Assembly (NCBI GenBank): GCA_002320455.1
Contig: DCKU01000090.1
Location: 1-24,289 of the forward strand
Length of the DNA: 24,289 nt
From: Salinisphaera sp. UBA1666
Lineage (GTDB): Bacteria > Pseudomonadota > Gammaproteobacteria > Nevskiales > Salinisphaeraceae
Direction: 5' to 3'
Shown here: positions 6,684 to 16,850 of the stretch, piece by piece
Numbering within the stretch: position 1 is the first letter of the stretch
How the letters are laid out: each line of letters starts with the position of its first letter
Notes under the pieces: model-generated
What the model saw: the letters and a program-made list of their open reading frames with translations, nothing else
Databases searched by the model: none
What the model was told of the DNA's origin: nothing
Position numbers and translations under genes: made by a program

Positions 6684-8513
6684 TTATGCGCCGGAATCGA
6701 GTAACGCTGCGAGATTGCTCGCACGCTGGGTATGCGTTGTGACAACGTCGCGCACGGCGTGTCGGGGGCCGTAGAACGAGAGCTTTGAGCGGGCGCGTGT
6801 GATGCCGGTATACAGCAGCTCACGGCTGAGTACCGGGGTGTCGTGGGGCGGTAGCACCAGGGACACGGCGTCGAATTCCGAGCCCTGGCTTTTGTGCACC
6901 GTCATCGCATACACCGTTTCATGGGCGGGCAGCGCGCTGGGAATAAACGCCTTCAATCCGTCGTCGGCGGCGATCCATACGCGGAGACGGCCGTCGGGCG
7001 CGGCCAGCGCGATGCCGACGTCGCCGTTATAGAGCCCGGTACGGTAATCGTTGCGTCGAATCATGATCGGGCGGCCGTGATACCAGGTTTGCGTGGGGGC
7101 AAAGTCCAGGCGGCGGGCTAGACGCTCGGTGATGGCCGCGTTGAGCGTGTGATTACCGGCCGGGCCGTGGCGTACGGCGGTGAGGATGATCTGTCGGCTG
7201 AGCTCGGCCAGTGCCAGGCTCGGATCGGTGACGCTGTGCAAGCGTGCGTAGCGCTCAGCGGTGTCTTCGACTAGGCGCTCAAGCGCGGCAGGATGATCCG
7301 AATCGTGATAGACGAGATCCGGGGAGCCGGCGTCGAGCAGGGCCAGCGCTGTATCGGGTTGCCCCGCGTTGACCGCGGCTGCGAGCTGGCCAATCGCGCT
7401 ATCGGCATTGAAGCGGCGGCTGGTCTGCAAGGTAACGACGTGATCGGCCAGGGGGTTGGCAACGGGCGCTGCAGGGGCAGCCAGCAGGCCAGCTGCGGCG
7501 TCTTGCTGTGCGCGGGTGAAGCGATTGACGCCGGCGGCGGCACACAGCTCGGCCAGGACCGCGCCCGATTCCACGGACGCCAACTGATAGCGATCACCCA
7601 GCAGGATGAGCCGTGCGCCTCGGGGGACGGCTTCGGCCAGCTTGGCCATCATGGGTAGATCTACCATGGAGGCCTCGTCCACGATGACGACGTCGTAGCC
7701 CAGCGGGTTATCGGCATCAAAACGCGGCCGCGTGGTCGCGCCGGCCAACCCCAGCAGTCGATGCAGGGTTCGCGAGACCCGGGGAACGTGAGTATCGATA
7801 GCGCTGGCATCGAAGGTGGGATCGGCGCCCATGTCGTCCAGGCCGGTGCGGACGGACTCCAACATCCGCGCGGCGGCCTTGCCGGTCGGCGCGGCCAGCG
7901 CGATCAGCGGCGGCGTGTCGCCTTGTTTTAATGCGGTCTCGATCAGCACGCGCAGCAGACGCACGATGGTATACGTCTTGCCCGTGCCCGGGCCGCCCGA
8001 GATCACCGTGAAACGATGCCGAAGTGCGGCAAAGGCCGCGACCGCCTGCCAGTTGGTGGCGCTTGCGTCGTGTGGGTCGGCTACGAACAGGCCGTTGCCC
8101 GGTCGCAGCGCCTCGATGTTCACCGGCGCCGGCGGCGTGGACATCAGCTCGCGCAGACGCGCGGCCAGACGGGCCTCGTAGGCGTGGTAGCGCTGCAAGT
8201 AGAGTTTGCCGCGGTCGACGATGAGCGGACGGCTCTGGCCGGCGGTGCCAACCAGCGCGCTGGCCGCGAGCGCGTCGGCCAGCGCGGCCTGGTTGTCTGC
8301 GCTCATCAGCGCATGTGGCACGTCGGCCAGATCCAGGCAGGTATGCCCCTGTGCAACGGCCCAGCTGGACAGCGCGAACGCGCGGGCCACCAATCGATCG
8401 GCGCCGTGGCGCCGCGCCCAGTCCGCCAGCGCCAGGTCGAGATCCGACAGAGTGGCCTCGGTGTCGCCGCCCGGTCGGGCTGCCGGTGCATCGTTCAAGT
8501 GCCAATCGCTCAT
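6684..8513 (-). CDS. recD: RecBCD enzyme subunit RecD (5'-3' helicase)
   Basis: A 609-residue superfamily 1B helicase, nearly the same length as E. coli RecD (608). The Walker A motif GGPGTGKT has its lysine at K179, Walker B is VIVDEASMVD, and motif III is LILLGDRYQL. The C-terminal VHKSQGSEFD and LLYTGITRAR motifs are the usual helicase motifs V-VI. RecD is the 5'-3' motor of RecBCD, which processes double-strand ends and switches to recombination at Chi. Its ATG overlaps the recB stop (ATGA, 4 bases), so translation is probably coupled and subunit amounts matched. It is the last gene of the modE-recC-EEP-recB-recD unit. Confidence 0.95.
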   Translation of the reverse strand: MSDWHLNDAPAARPGGDTEATLSDLDLALADWARRHGADRLVARAFALSSWAVAQGHTCLDLADVPHALMSADNQAALADALAASALVGTAGQSRPLIVDRGKLYLQRYHAYEARLAARLRELMSTPPAPVNIEALRPGNGLFVADPHDASATNWQAVAAFAALRHRFTVISGGPGTGKTYTIVRLLRVLIETALKQGDTPPLIALAAPTGKAAARMLESVRTGLDDMGADPTFDASAIDTHVPRVSRTLHRLLGLAGATTRPRFDADNPLGYDVVIVDEASMVDLPMMAKLAEAVPRGARLILLGDRYQLASVESGAVLAELCAAAGVNRFTRAQQDAAAGLLAAPAAPVANPLADHVVTLQTSRRFNADSAIGQLAAAVNAGQPDTALALLDAGSPDLVYHDSDHPAALERLVEDTAERYARLHSVTDPSLALAELSRQIILTAVRHGPAGNHTLNAAITERLARRLDFAPTQTWYHGRPIMIRRNDYRTGLYNGDVGIALAAPDGRLRVWIAADDGLKAFIPSALPAHETVYAMTVHKSQGSEFDAVSLVLPPHDTPVLSRELLYTGITRARSKLSFYGPRHAVRDVVTTHTQRASNLAALLDSGA

Positions 8514-11500
8514 ACGGACTCGCAGGCGTCATCAAACAATGCATCAAGCGCATCAATGAGCGCCAGCGGCGGGCGATCGTGATAGATGCCGGCCGTCGTT
8601 TGGCCGTCCATGGCACGTACGAACAGATACTGCACGCCACCTAGGTGGACACTCGGATCGTAGTCAGCGATGCAGCGCGCCAGATGCCGGTGGAGGGCGA
8701 CCGTGTAGATGAGATATTGCAGATCGTAGTGCGAGCGGCTCATCGCCTGCGACAACGCGGCTGGGGCATAGGCCGAGGCCGTATCACCCAGGCGATTGGT
8801 CTTGTAATCGAGGATGTAATAAGCGCCGTCGGCTTCGACCACGAGGTCGATGAAACCCTGCATGAGTCCGTAGAGCGTCTGCGTCGGATGACCGCCCAAC
8901 GCCGTTGCCAGATACCCGTGCTCGCGCAGCGTATCGACGAGCTGGCCCAGGCGCTGGCCGCGCAGGCGCAGCATGAACTCCATCTCGGTCAGCAATCGGT
9001 CGCGGGGAACAGCGGCTAGTGGCCCGATATCGGGCAAGGGCGTATGCAGCGTGCGCGCGATAAGGTCTGCGGTCTGGTCGATACGCGGATCGGCGCGGTC
9101 GTCCTCGATCAATCCGCCGGCGCGCAGCTTGGTGTAGACCGCCTCGAGCTCGGCCGGGCCGGCGCTGGTCCCCGGCCGATGCCAGACAAAAGCGCCCGGG
9201 CCGGCCCCGCGAGGCTGGTTATTCAGCGCGTCTTCGAGCAGGTCGTGGACGGCCGTACCAAAGCGGACCCCGGCCAGGCGCTTGTCCAGCGCGGGCAGCG
9301 CCTGTTCCTCCTCGGCGGGAACCTCGGCCAGTGCGTCGACGCTCGGGCTGGATTCATCGGCGGCGCCGGGCTCGGGCAAGGTGGCCGGCGCCGACTCGGC
9401 GGGTGCGTGCGCCAGCCGGGAGAAGCTGTAGGTCGACCAGCGAGCCCGTCGCTCGGGCAGATCGTCACGCGCTTGGCCCTCGGGCGGTGACACGGTGCGC
9501 GTCGCGGCCTGCTCGATCAGGGGCGGCGCGTCGATATCCAGACGTTCGTGCGCCAGAACGTCGCCCGCGCTTTGTTTCAGGCGAGTGATCGCCTGGCCGT
9601 CGGGCGCCCCGTCGCGATAAAGCAGGTCAGCCAGGGCACCGGCCGCCCCGCGCGCATCGTCGGGCTCACGCCAGCCTACGAACAGCGCATCGGCGGCCCG
9701 CGTGAGGGCGACATAGAGCAGGCGCAACGTTTCCGAGCGGGCTTCAAGACAGGACTGAGCCGCGTTGTCGGCGTTGCCGATCAGCTCGATCATGGCCGGC
9801 CGTTCCCCATCGATATCCGGATGGAAGACAAATGGCGGCACGTCCGGACGCCGGTCGCCCTGACTCTGGCCCAGCCAATGGGCAAAGGGCACGAATACGA
9901 TCGGATACTGCAGGCCTTTCGAGGCATGGATCGTGCTTATGCGGACCAGGTCGGCATCGGTTTCCAGACGAAGCTGGCTTTCATCCTCGCTGCCGAGCGT
10001 GCCGGCGGTGGCGGCCGCGATCTGGTGGTCCAGCCAGTGGACGAGACTATCCATGCCGTAACACTCGGCCTCGCCTTCGGCGAGCAGCTCGCCGAGCTGT
10101 AGATAATTGCTCATGCGGCGCTCGCCGTCGACGAGCGCGAGAATCTTGGGTGCTACGTCGATGAACAGCGTCTCCAACGCGCTCAATACACCGCGCCGCT
10201 GCCAGGCCAAATACAACGTATGGAAGCGCTCGATCGCGGCCTGCAGGGCCGTGTCGTCATCGGCCATGGCGATCAGATCGGAGAGTTGCTTGCCGATCAG
10301 GCCGGTGGGCTGGGCCGCGCGCACGGCTAGCGGATCGTCCGGATGGGCCATCGCGGCCAGAACGTATCGCAGGTCGGCGGCCTCGGCGCTGGCATACACC
10401 GAGTGGCGTTGTCCGCAGACCGCGCGAATACCGGCCGCGGCCAGTGCGCTCTGGACGGCCTCGGCCTGGTGGTGCGCATTGACCAGAACCGCAATATCAC
10501 GTGCGGCGACGGAGCGCTGGCTGTCATCCGCGTTTTGCCAGCGCAGCGTGCGCCCCGAGAGCAGCTGTTGGATACGCGCCACGGTCTCGGCGATCAGCCG
10601 GTCGGTATCGACCTGCTTGTTGGGATTGCGTGTCTTGCCGTTTTTCTGAGGTAGTACCCCCCCGGTCAACTCCCAAAGGCTCAAGGCGGTTACGGGTGTG
10701 CCATCCGCGCCCGTCAGGGCGCGGTCACCGACCGTGCGACCGGCGCTTACCCGCGGAAAATCGATATCGTCGACCACGAACGGGTGAGCGCCGGGCTGCG
10801 CGTAGAGGGCGGCGATCGCATCCAGCACGCCCTGGGTCGAGCGAAAATTCGTGGTCAACGTATAGCGGGCCTGCCCGGCGGCTCGGGCAGCCGCCAGATA
10901 GGCATAGATATCGCCGCCACGAAAGCCGTAGATCGCCTGCTTGGGGTCGCCGATGAGCAGCAGGGCGCCCCGCTCGCGCTCGCGTGCGAGATAGATATGC
11001 CAAAGGCTTCGATACTGCAGCGGGTCAGTGTCCTGAAATTCGTCGACCAGGGCGAACGGCCAGCGCGCGTAAAGCGCATCGGCGAGCGCCGGGCCGGTGC
11101 GGGGATCAGCCAGGCTATCGTGCAGGGCCTTGATCAGGTCGTCGTAGCTGTACTGGCGCCGCTCGATCTTCCGCGTCGCCGAGCGTGCGGCCACATCGGT
11201 CGCGGCGCGCTGAAGCGTCAGCAGACGCGCCAGCGGCTGTAGCTCGGCCAGAACGGGCAGGGCGGCCAGATTCGCCAGCGGCTTGGCCATTGCTTGATGT
11301 TTGGCCGCCTTTTTGAACTGCCCGGGCGGGTCGGTCAGGGCGACCAACCAATCCGGAAGAACCGGAACCTGCTCGGCGGCTAGCGCGTCGGTGATCGTCG
11401 CGTCCAGCTCGGCGACCGTCGCGTCGATATCGATATCGGCCAACGCAGGATAGAGCGCAGCACTTTTAAGCAGGGCATCGGCGGCGAGAGCGTCTTGAAG

Positions 11501-12199
11501 CGTGCGCGCCAAGACGGGGGCGGTGCCCGGCCAGTCGGCGGCCAGCGACCGCAACAGCGAGGCGATGCGTGCGTCGTCGATACCGGCGATCTCGACGTAG
11601 GGTCGGGCCAGAATAGGGGCCAACGCGCCGTAGAGTGCTTCGGGCGTGGCCCAGAAATTCAGAATCGCCGCGGCCTGTTCGCCGTCGCCAAAAACCTGCG
11701 CGCGCCAATAGTCTGTTGTGGCCTCAAGCCGGATCGTGGCGTCGTCCACGGCGTCGCCGCGGTCAAACGCCAGGGCAGACTCGAACGCGTTCTCGGTGGC
11801 CGCGCGCTGGGCAAAGCCGTGAATAGTGACGATCGTGGCTTCATCGATACGGCCGGCGGCATCGGCCAGGCGACGCGCCAGGGCTGCCGGCGGCTCCTCG
11901 GCGGCGGCCATCACCTGCACCGTGAAGCGGTCCTCCGCGCTGTCAGGGTCGGCCAGGCGCATGTCGTGGGCGATACGCGCCGCGCCGGCCAGCCGTGCCC
12001 GGATGCGCTCGCGCAGCTCTTGGGTCGCCGCCCGGGTGAAGGTCATGACCAGGATGTCGCGCACGGAAACCTGGCGTTCGACGATCAGGCGCAGATACAG
12101 CCCGGCCAGGCTGAACGTCTTGCCCGTGCCGGCGCTGGCCTCGATCAGCCGCAGCCCGGACAGGGGCAATGTGGCGGCGTCGAATACCTGTGCGCTCAT
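8510..12199 (-). CDS. recB: RecBCD enzyme subunit RecB (3'-5' helicase and nuclease)
   Basis: A 1229-residue RecB, slightly longer than E. coli RecB (1180). The helicase motifs are in order: Walker A EASAGTGKT (K27), Walker B ALVDEFQDTDP, then GDPKQAIYGFRGGD, TLTTNFRST, STIHASKGLQYP and LLYVALTRAAD. The C-terminal nuclease domain keeps D1118 (GFIDLV), D1131 and K1133 (ILDYKTN), with exactly the E. coli spacing of D1067, D1080 and K1082. The LDYK segment is followed by the YDLQYLIYTVALHRHL helix. RecB unwinds and degrades duplex ends and loads RecA after Chi. The start ATG is supported by GGAG seven bases upstream. It follows the EEP gene by 45 bases and overlaps recD by 4. Confidence 0.96.
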   Translation of the reverse strand: MSAQVFDAATLPLSGLRLIEASAGTGKTFSLAGLYLRLIVERQVSVRDILVMTFTRAATQELRERIRARLAGAARIAHDMRLADPDSAEDRFTVQVMAAAEEPPAALARRLADAAGRIDEATIVTIHGFAQRAATENAFESALAFDRGDAVDDATIRLEATTDYWRAQVFGDGEQAAAILNFWATPEALYGALAPILARPYVEIAGIDDARIASLLRSLAADWPGTAPVLARTLQDALAADALLKSAALYPALADIDIDATVAELDATITDALAAEQVPVLPDWLVALTDPPGQFKKAAKHQAMAKPLANLAALPVLAELQPLARLLTLQRAATDVAARSATRKIERRQYSYDDLIKALHDSLADPRTGPALADALYARWPFALVDEFQDTDPLQYRSLWHIYLARERERGALLLIGDPKQAIYGFRGGDIYAYLAAARAAGQARYTLTTNFRSTQGVLDAIAALYAQPGAHPFVVDDIDFPRVSAGRTVGDRALTGADGTPVTALSLWELTGGVLPQKNGKTRNPNKQVDTDRLIAETVARIQQLLSGRTLRWQNADDSQRSVAARDIAVLVNAHHQAEAVQSALAAAGIRAVCGQRHSVYASAEAADLRYVLAAMAHPDDPLAVRAAQPTGLIGKQLSDLIAMADDDTALQAAIERFHTLYLAWQRRGVLSALETLFIDVAPKILALVDGERRMSNYLQLGELLAEGEAECYGMDSLVHWLDHQIAAATAGTLGSEDESQLRLETDADLVRISTIHASKGLQYPIVFVPFAHWLGQSQGDRRPDVPPFVFHPDIDGERPAMIELIGNADNAAQSCLEARSETLRLLYVALTRAADALFVGWREPDDARGAAGALADLLYRDGAPDGQAITRLKQSAGDVLAHERLDIDAPPLIEQAATRTVSPPEGQARDDLPERRARWSTYSFSRLAHAPAESAPATLPEPGAADESSPSVDALAEVPAEEEQALPALDKRLAGVRFGTAVHDLLEDALNNQPRGAGPGAFVWHRPGTSAGPAELEAVYTKLRAGGLIEDDRADPRIDQTADLIARTLHTPLPDIGPLAAVPRDRLLTEMEFMLRLRGQRLGQLVDTLREHGYLATALGGHPTQTLYGLMQGFIDLVVEADGAYYILDYKTNRLGDTASAYAPAALSQAMSRSHYDLQYLIYTVALHRHLARCIADYDPSVHLGGVQYLFVRAMDGQTTAGIYHDRPPLALIDALDALFDDACESV

Positions 12200-12244
12200 G
12201 CAAGAGCTCCGTGAGGCCGGGCGTGCGCGCTCGTCATGCCGGGC

Positions 12245-13336
12245 TCAGGCGCCTGCCGACAGGCCGGCCGACGGCTGATCACCGGCCTGGCGCCGCGCGC
12301 GATCGATGGTGGCACGGGCATCACGCAGCGTGTCGGCGTCGGCGGGCTCGGGACGCTCGCTCCGGCTGCGCGAGACCCGACACAGCGTCGCGATGAACGG
12401 ATAATGATCCGAGCCAAAGGCTTGGCCCCGCTCCAGCTTCAAGGCCGCAAAACCGGCCTCGTAGAAGACATGATCCAGCGGCCAGGACATCCACCACGAT
12501 TTGGCATCGTAGGTCGGCAAATACCCGTAGCCGTGGCGCGGGTCGATCAGCTGGGCGACGTTTCGCATCCTCGAGACCGCGTCCTCCCAGGGCACGGCGT
12601 TGAAGTCGCCGGCCACCACGCCCGGCCGGTCATGATCGCGCAGCAAGAGCGCTGCCTTCATTAAAACCGCATCCCGGCCTAAAGCAGACTGAGAAGGATG
12701 CGGCGGGCGCGGATGAATGCCCAAGAAGTCGAAGACTTCGCCGGTCGGCAGCTCAACGCCGGCCACGATCTGCGGCGTATCCTGGCGCGCCAGGTGCTCG
12801 ATATGGGCATCATGTAGCGGCAGGCGCGAATACAGCGCGGTGCCGAAATAAGAGCCCGTGGGATGAATGACCGTATGCGGCATCGACGCCTTGAGCGGGG
12901 CCAGTGCCTCGGTCCATCGTTTATCGATCTCCAGGGCCAGAAACACGTCGGGTTTGGCCGCGCGGACCTGGTCGATGAGGCGGTGGTCCGGGTCGTTGGA
13001 CAAGCGCACGTTGGCCACCATCACCTTGAAACGGTGATCGGCCGGACAGGAGCCGCGGGCCAGATCGGTGCCGGTCGGCAGGTAAGGGATAAGGATCGTG
13101 GCTTGAAACACCAGCACGCCGACGGTGATGAGCGCGGCCGTTACCGCCGGCTGACGATAGCGTCCGGTGAAGCCCAAAAAGCCGATGAGGACCAACACCA
13201 GCCCGATGCTCGTCTGCAGGCGCGGGAAATCGGCGATGCGAATCCACCACAGATCGGTCGGGATGACCGGCAGCAGCGAGCCCAGCCACAAGGCCACGGC
13301 CACGATCAGCAACAAATAGAACAAGACAATTTTCAT
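12245..13336 (-). CDS. membrane-anchored endonuclease/exonuclease/phosphatase (EEP) family protein
   Basis: A 363-residue protein with three N-terminal membrane segments (about residues 4-23, 43-57 and 63-85), then a full EEP domain (about 105-330). Catalytic motifs are intact: VANVR, LALEID (metal Glu), LGIHPRPP, GDFNAVPW, WPLDHVFY and GSDHYP. The basic GRYR loop between segments two and three suggests the N-terminus is cytoplasmic and the catalytic domain periplasmic. The C-terminal 35 residues are charged and disorder-like. EEP enzymes cleave phosphodiester or phosphomonoester bonds in DNA, RNA, lipids or inositol phosphates; the substrate here is unknown, though the layout recalls YafD-type proteins. 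It sits between recC and recB, where E. coli has ptrA, 82 bases after recC and 45 before recB. Co-transcription is likely; a role in DNA repair is not shown. Confidence 0.85.
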   Translation of the reverse strand: MKIVLFYLLLIVAVALWLGSLLPVIPTDLWWIRIADFPRLQTSIGLVLVLIGFLGFTGRYRQPAVTAALITVGVLVFQATILIPYLPTGTDLARGSCPADHRFKVMVANVRLSNDPDHRLIDQVRAAKPDVFLALEIDKRWTEALAPLKASMPHTVIHPTGSYFGTALYSRLPLHDAHIEHLARQDTPQIVAGVELPTGEVFDFLGIHPRPPHPSQSALGRDAVLMKAALLLRDHDRPGVVAGDFNAVPWEDAVSRMRNVAQLIDPRHGYGYLPTYDAKSWWMSWPLDHVFYEAGFAALKLERGQAFGSDHYPFIATLCRVSRSRSERPEPADADTLRDARATIDRARRQAGDQPSAGLSAGA

Positions 13337-13418
13337 GCAGGCTCAGCCATGAGACACGCGGCGCATGCGACTCGACCCGGAGCCGGTCCGCTGCGTGTGG
13401 GCAAACAGATAACGCAGG

Positions 13419-16400
13419 CTACGATACCGCCTCCGATGAATCGGCGGGTTCGAGAGAGTAGGCCACGAGTGCATCGTTCATCGTGGCGGTCACGCTGTCG
13501 ATCTGTGCGATGAAGGGGCTGGTTTCGGCGGCTTCGCCCAGCGGCGCCTCCGCCGGGCCGAGCAGCAGGCGGAAGTAGACGTCGTGCATGAGATGGTGCT
13601 CGCGATAATCCCCGGCGCGGAATCGAAACGAGAGGTTCTCGAACGCCTTGTTCTGATCCGGGTTGTAGGCATCAGCCAGATCCGGGTGAAACGTCAGCGG
13701 GCGCCGCTGACCGGTGCGATACAGGGCGACCAGCTCTGCGAGCACCTGACGGGCCGTGTCGGCCGCTATACAGGCCTCATAACAAACGGCGCTGAGGTCT
13801 TTATTGTCCGGTGCATAGCCGGCCAGCGTCAGATGCGTGGCCTGACCGCCGGCGGCCAGGGCCAGGTAGTCGATCCAGGCACGCAGCCGATGGCGGGTCT
13901 TGAGTTTGCTGGGAACAAGCCGGCGTAGTGTGTCGTCGTAGACGCCGGCCACGCGTCCGGTCAAGCGCAGGCCGGCGATATCGGACAGTGCAATATCACG
14001 GCTTTCGGGGTCTGCCGACTCGCGCCAGGCACGCGCCAACGGCAAGAGCTGATTGACGGCTGCGGCCTGGCTCGCGAAAGCGGACGCGGCCAGCGGCGGC
14101 GGCGGTAGGCTGCCGCGGGCGATCTCCAGCGGGCTGGGTGTCTCGGCCAGGGCTTCGAAGTGCGCGGCCTCGGCGCTGGCCAACAGGCGCCGCCGCAGAC
14201 CGGCGGCGGCCAGGGGCGACAGATCCAGCGGTTCTTCGTCGGCGATGGGCGCTTCGGCGTGTTCAATATCCAGATGCAGCCGATCGCGAAAGAACGCCCG
14301 CGACGGGTGATCGAAAAAACGCTTCAAGCTTGCCAGGTCGATCGTATCGAGGTCGTCGGGCTCGTCGGCCTCGGCGTCGTCCATGAAAGAGGCCGGAATC
14401 CGGCGCGCGCCGTGTGCGGCAAGGCTGCCGGCCTGCCAATCGCCGGCGTAGGTGAAGATCCGCGGATCGCTATCCGCGGCTGGCGCCGTGAAATAGCGGG
14501 CCGAAAACGGCTGCATCGGCTGGCGATGAATCAGCCGGTTGTCGAAATCGGCCCTGGAATGCGCCGCAAAATAAGTGCGATGGATGAAATCCAGTGTTTC
14601 GCCGACCAGCGGCGAGGGGGGCAAGGCCTCGCCGGTGCGAATGTCCTGGCCGATATAGCTGATATAGAACAGATCCCGAGCGGCGGTGAGCGCCTGAAGA
14701 AACAACAGACGGTCGTCATCGCGGATGTTGCGATCGCCCAGGCGCGGGGCGGTGAACATCACGTTGAAAGCACGCCCCGTGTCTTGGCGCGGAAACGCGG
14801 TATCGTCCATGCCCAATAGGCACACCATACGAAACGGCACCGCGCGCAAAGGCACCATGCCACAGAAGGTGATGCCGCCGGCCAGAAACGGCTGACGATC
14901 GGCCACGGCCGACAGACGGGCGCGTAGGTCGTCGCGAACCGCTTCCCAGGACAGGGTTCGATCGGCCGACAGGGGCTTGTCGCGGGTACAGGCCTCGGCC
15001 CGATCCAGACCGGCGAAAGCCTGGCGCAGCGCGTCCACCGCGCGTTGTTCGTCCGCCTCGTCCGGGGCCACGGCGATGACCGCATCCAGCAGTCGATTAA
15101 GCCGGGTCTGCCACTCGCCGGGCGTCGCGGCCCGATCCAGGGCATCGGCGAACTGCCGCAGCGTGTCTTCGAAGCGCCAGAGCTTGCCCAGCGCCGCCGC
15201 GGCGCCGCCTTCCAGGTCGGCCCAGGGGGCGACACCGTCGGTCAGCGTTTCGTCGTCGGACTGGGCCACGCCCAGCAGCAGGCGATCAAGGCCGAAGCGC
15301 CAGCTGTTCTGGTCGTAGTCGCCGGCACCCAGGGCAGCACGATGTGGGCCATCCCGCCCCCAGCGGATGCCGGCGGCGTCGATCCACTCGGCCAGCCGCG
15401 TCAGCTCGGTGGCATCCAGACGAAAGCGGCGCGCCACGGCCGGCACCGCCAACAGATCGAGCAGCTCGCTGGCGCGCCAGCGCGACAGCGGCAGATCCAG
15501 CAGATCCGCCACGCAGCCGACGATCGGATGCGCCGCCGACCGGGCGCGATCGGCCAGGCCGAAGGGCAGATATCGATCGGCCGGCGCGCCGCCGAACACG
15601 GCCTGGATAGCCGGCGTATAAGCCGCCACGTCGGGCAGCATCACGATGATGTCCTTGGGCGCCAAGCGGTCGCCGGCCGCGATGTCGCCGGCGGCCACGC
15701 GCGCGTCGTCGCGGGCCAGCCGATCAAGCAGCTGATCCTGCAGCACCTGAACTTCGCGCAGGCGGCTGTGACAGGCATGTACCTCGAACGAGACGTCGTC
15801 TCGTGCCATGCCTTGGCCGCTGTGGGTGCAGTCGAGCGTGACGATATCGGCCTGGATGCGATGCAACAGCGAGTCGTCGGCCGGCCGTTCATAAGCCATC
15901 ACTTCGCCCAGCTCGGGCTCGATCATGCCGGCGAACTCGTCGGCGTATAGAAGACGCAAGGTGTCGCGCGCCATGCGTCCCAGGCCCGAAAGCAGCGGAT
16001 GGCCGGCTTCGACGGCGGCCTCGCCGGGCAGCAGGTGCGCGGCGTCGTCGGTCGTCTCCGGCGTCGGCAGATCGAGGGCCACTCGCCCGGCTGTGATATC
16101 GCCCCAATAGGCCTCGCTGGGGTTGGGGAGTAAAAAATGCACGTCGATATGCGCGGCCAGGGCATACAGAAACCGGAGGTGGTCCGGCGGCAAGGCCACC
16201 AGCCCGAAGCAGTAGAGATCTGCCGGGCAGTGGGCGATCACGTGTTCGTGGAATGCGGTGTCCGAAGGGTCTGTCAGGCGGGTGATGAACCGTCGCAGCG
16301 CCGTCGCGCGATGATCGCTGCCCAGGCGGTGGGCCCGTGTCAGCCAGTGCCAAACGCGGGCCTGCCAGCGACCGGGCGCCGTCGCCGGAATCTCGCCGGC

Positions 16401-16844
16401 CTCCCATCGGGCCAACATATCCGCGCGGTAGTAGAGATATTCGTCGAAGACATCGGCCAGCTGGCGCGCCAGCTGATAGCGGCGGACTTCGGCCACGGGC
16501 TCGCCGAGATAGGCCGCCACCTCGGGTACCTCGCGTGCGATCTCCGGCAGTGCGGTATAGAGATGCCAGGGCAGGCAGTCGGCCTGGAAGTGATGTCCGG
16601 CCTCGTCGGCTTCGGGCAGCGTCGCGCCCAGCAATCGCCAGATGAACTCGCCCGGCAGATCGCCGTCGATGTTGGCCGCGATGCCCTCGCTTTCAGCCAG
16701 CTGGATACGCAACCAGCGGCCGATGCCGGCATTCGGGGCCAGGACCGTATCTTGGGCCAGCGGTGAGACGGTGCGGCGCAGTCTGAGTGCCGCAAACAGA
16801 TCGGCCAGACGGGCTAGATCGTTGTGGTGATACAGATAGAACAC
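13419..16844 (-). CDS. recC: RecBCD enzyme subunit RecC (Chi recognition)
   Basis: A 1141-residue RecC (E. coli 1122). The N-terminus LYHHNDLARLADLF, the segment GIAANIDGDLPGEFIW, and the following helix with FDEYLYYRADMLARWE are typical of RecC. Central pieces such as RVSLCF-type strands are replaced by divergent sequence, as is usual in this fast-evolving subunit. RecC is a helicase-like fold without ATPase activity; it splits the duplex and reads Chi on the 3' strand. The start is a GTG only 6 nt after the modE stop, so translation may be coupled to modE; no ATG near the N-terminus competes. The recC-recB gene pair is separated by the EEP gene. The local Chi sequence cannot be inferred from here. 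Confidence 0.94.
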   Translation of the reverse strand: MFYLYHHNDLARLADLFAALRLRRTVSPLAQDTVLAPNAGIGRWLRIQLAESEGIAANIDGDLPGEFIWRLLGATLPEADEAGHHFQADCLPWHLYTALPEIAREVPEVAAYLGEPVAEVRRYQLARQLADVFDEYLYYRADMLARWEAGEIPATAPGRWQARVWHWLTRAHRLGSDHRATALRRFITRLTDPSDTAFHEHVIAHCPADLYCFGLVALPPDHLRFLYALAAHIDVHFLLPNPSEAYWGDITAGRVALDLPTPETTDDAAHLLPGEAAVEAGHPLLSGLGRMARDTLRLLYADEFAGMIEPELGEVMAYERPADDSLLHRIQADIVTLDCTHSGQGMARDDVSFEVHACHSRLREVQVLQDQLLDRLARDDARVAAGDIAAGDRLAPKDIIVMLPDVAAYTPAIQAVFGGAPADRYLPFGLADRARSAAHPIVGCVADLLDLPLSRWRASELLDLLAVPAVARRFRLDATELTRLAEWIDAAGIRWGRDGPHRAALGAGDYDQNSWRFGLDRLLLGVAQSDDETLTDGVAPWADLEGGAAAALGKLWRFEDTLRQFADALDRAATPGEWQTRLNRLLDAVIAVAPDEADEQRAVDALRQAFAGLDRAEACTRDKPLSADRTLSWEAVRDDLRARLSAVADRQPFLAGGITFCGMVPLRAVPFRMVCLLGMDDTAFPRQDTGRAFNVMFTAPRLGDRNIRDDDRLLFLQALTAARDLFYISYIGQDIRTGEALPPSPLVGETLDFIHRTYFAAHSRADFDNRLIHRQPMQPFSARYFTAPAADSDPRIFTYAGDWQAGSLAAHGARRIPASFMDDAEADEPDDLDTIDLASLKRFFDHPSRAFFRDRLHLDIEHAEAPIADEEPLDLSPLAAAGLRRRLLASAEAAHFEALAETPSPLEIARGSLPPPPLAASAFASQAAAVNQLLPLARAWRESADPESRDIALSDIAGLRLTGRVAGVYDDTLRRLVPSKLKTRHRLRAWIDYLALAAGGQATHLTLAGYAPDNKDLSAVCYEACIAADTARQVLAELVALYRTGQRRPLTFHPDLADAYNPDQNKAFENLSFRFRAGDYREHHLMHDVYFRLLLGPAEAPLGEAAETSPFIAQIDSVTATMNDALVAYSLEPADSSEAVS

Positions 16845-16850
16845 GGGCGG

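Noticed and set aside
12261..12289. Inverted repeat CAGGCCGG/CCGGCCTG near the end of the EEP gene as a terminator or attenuator before recB
   Set aside because: It lies inside the coding sequence, has a 14-base loop and no T-tract; high GC makes such repeats common.
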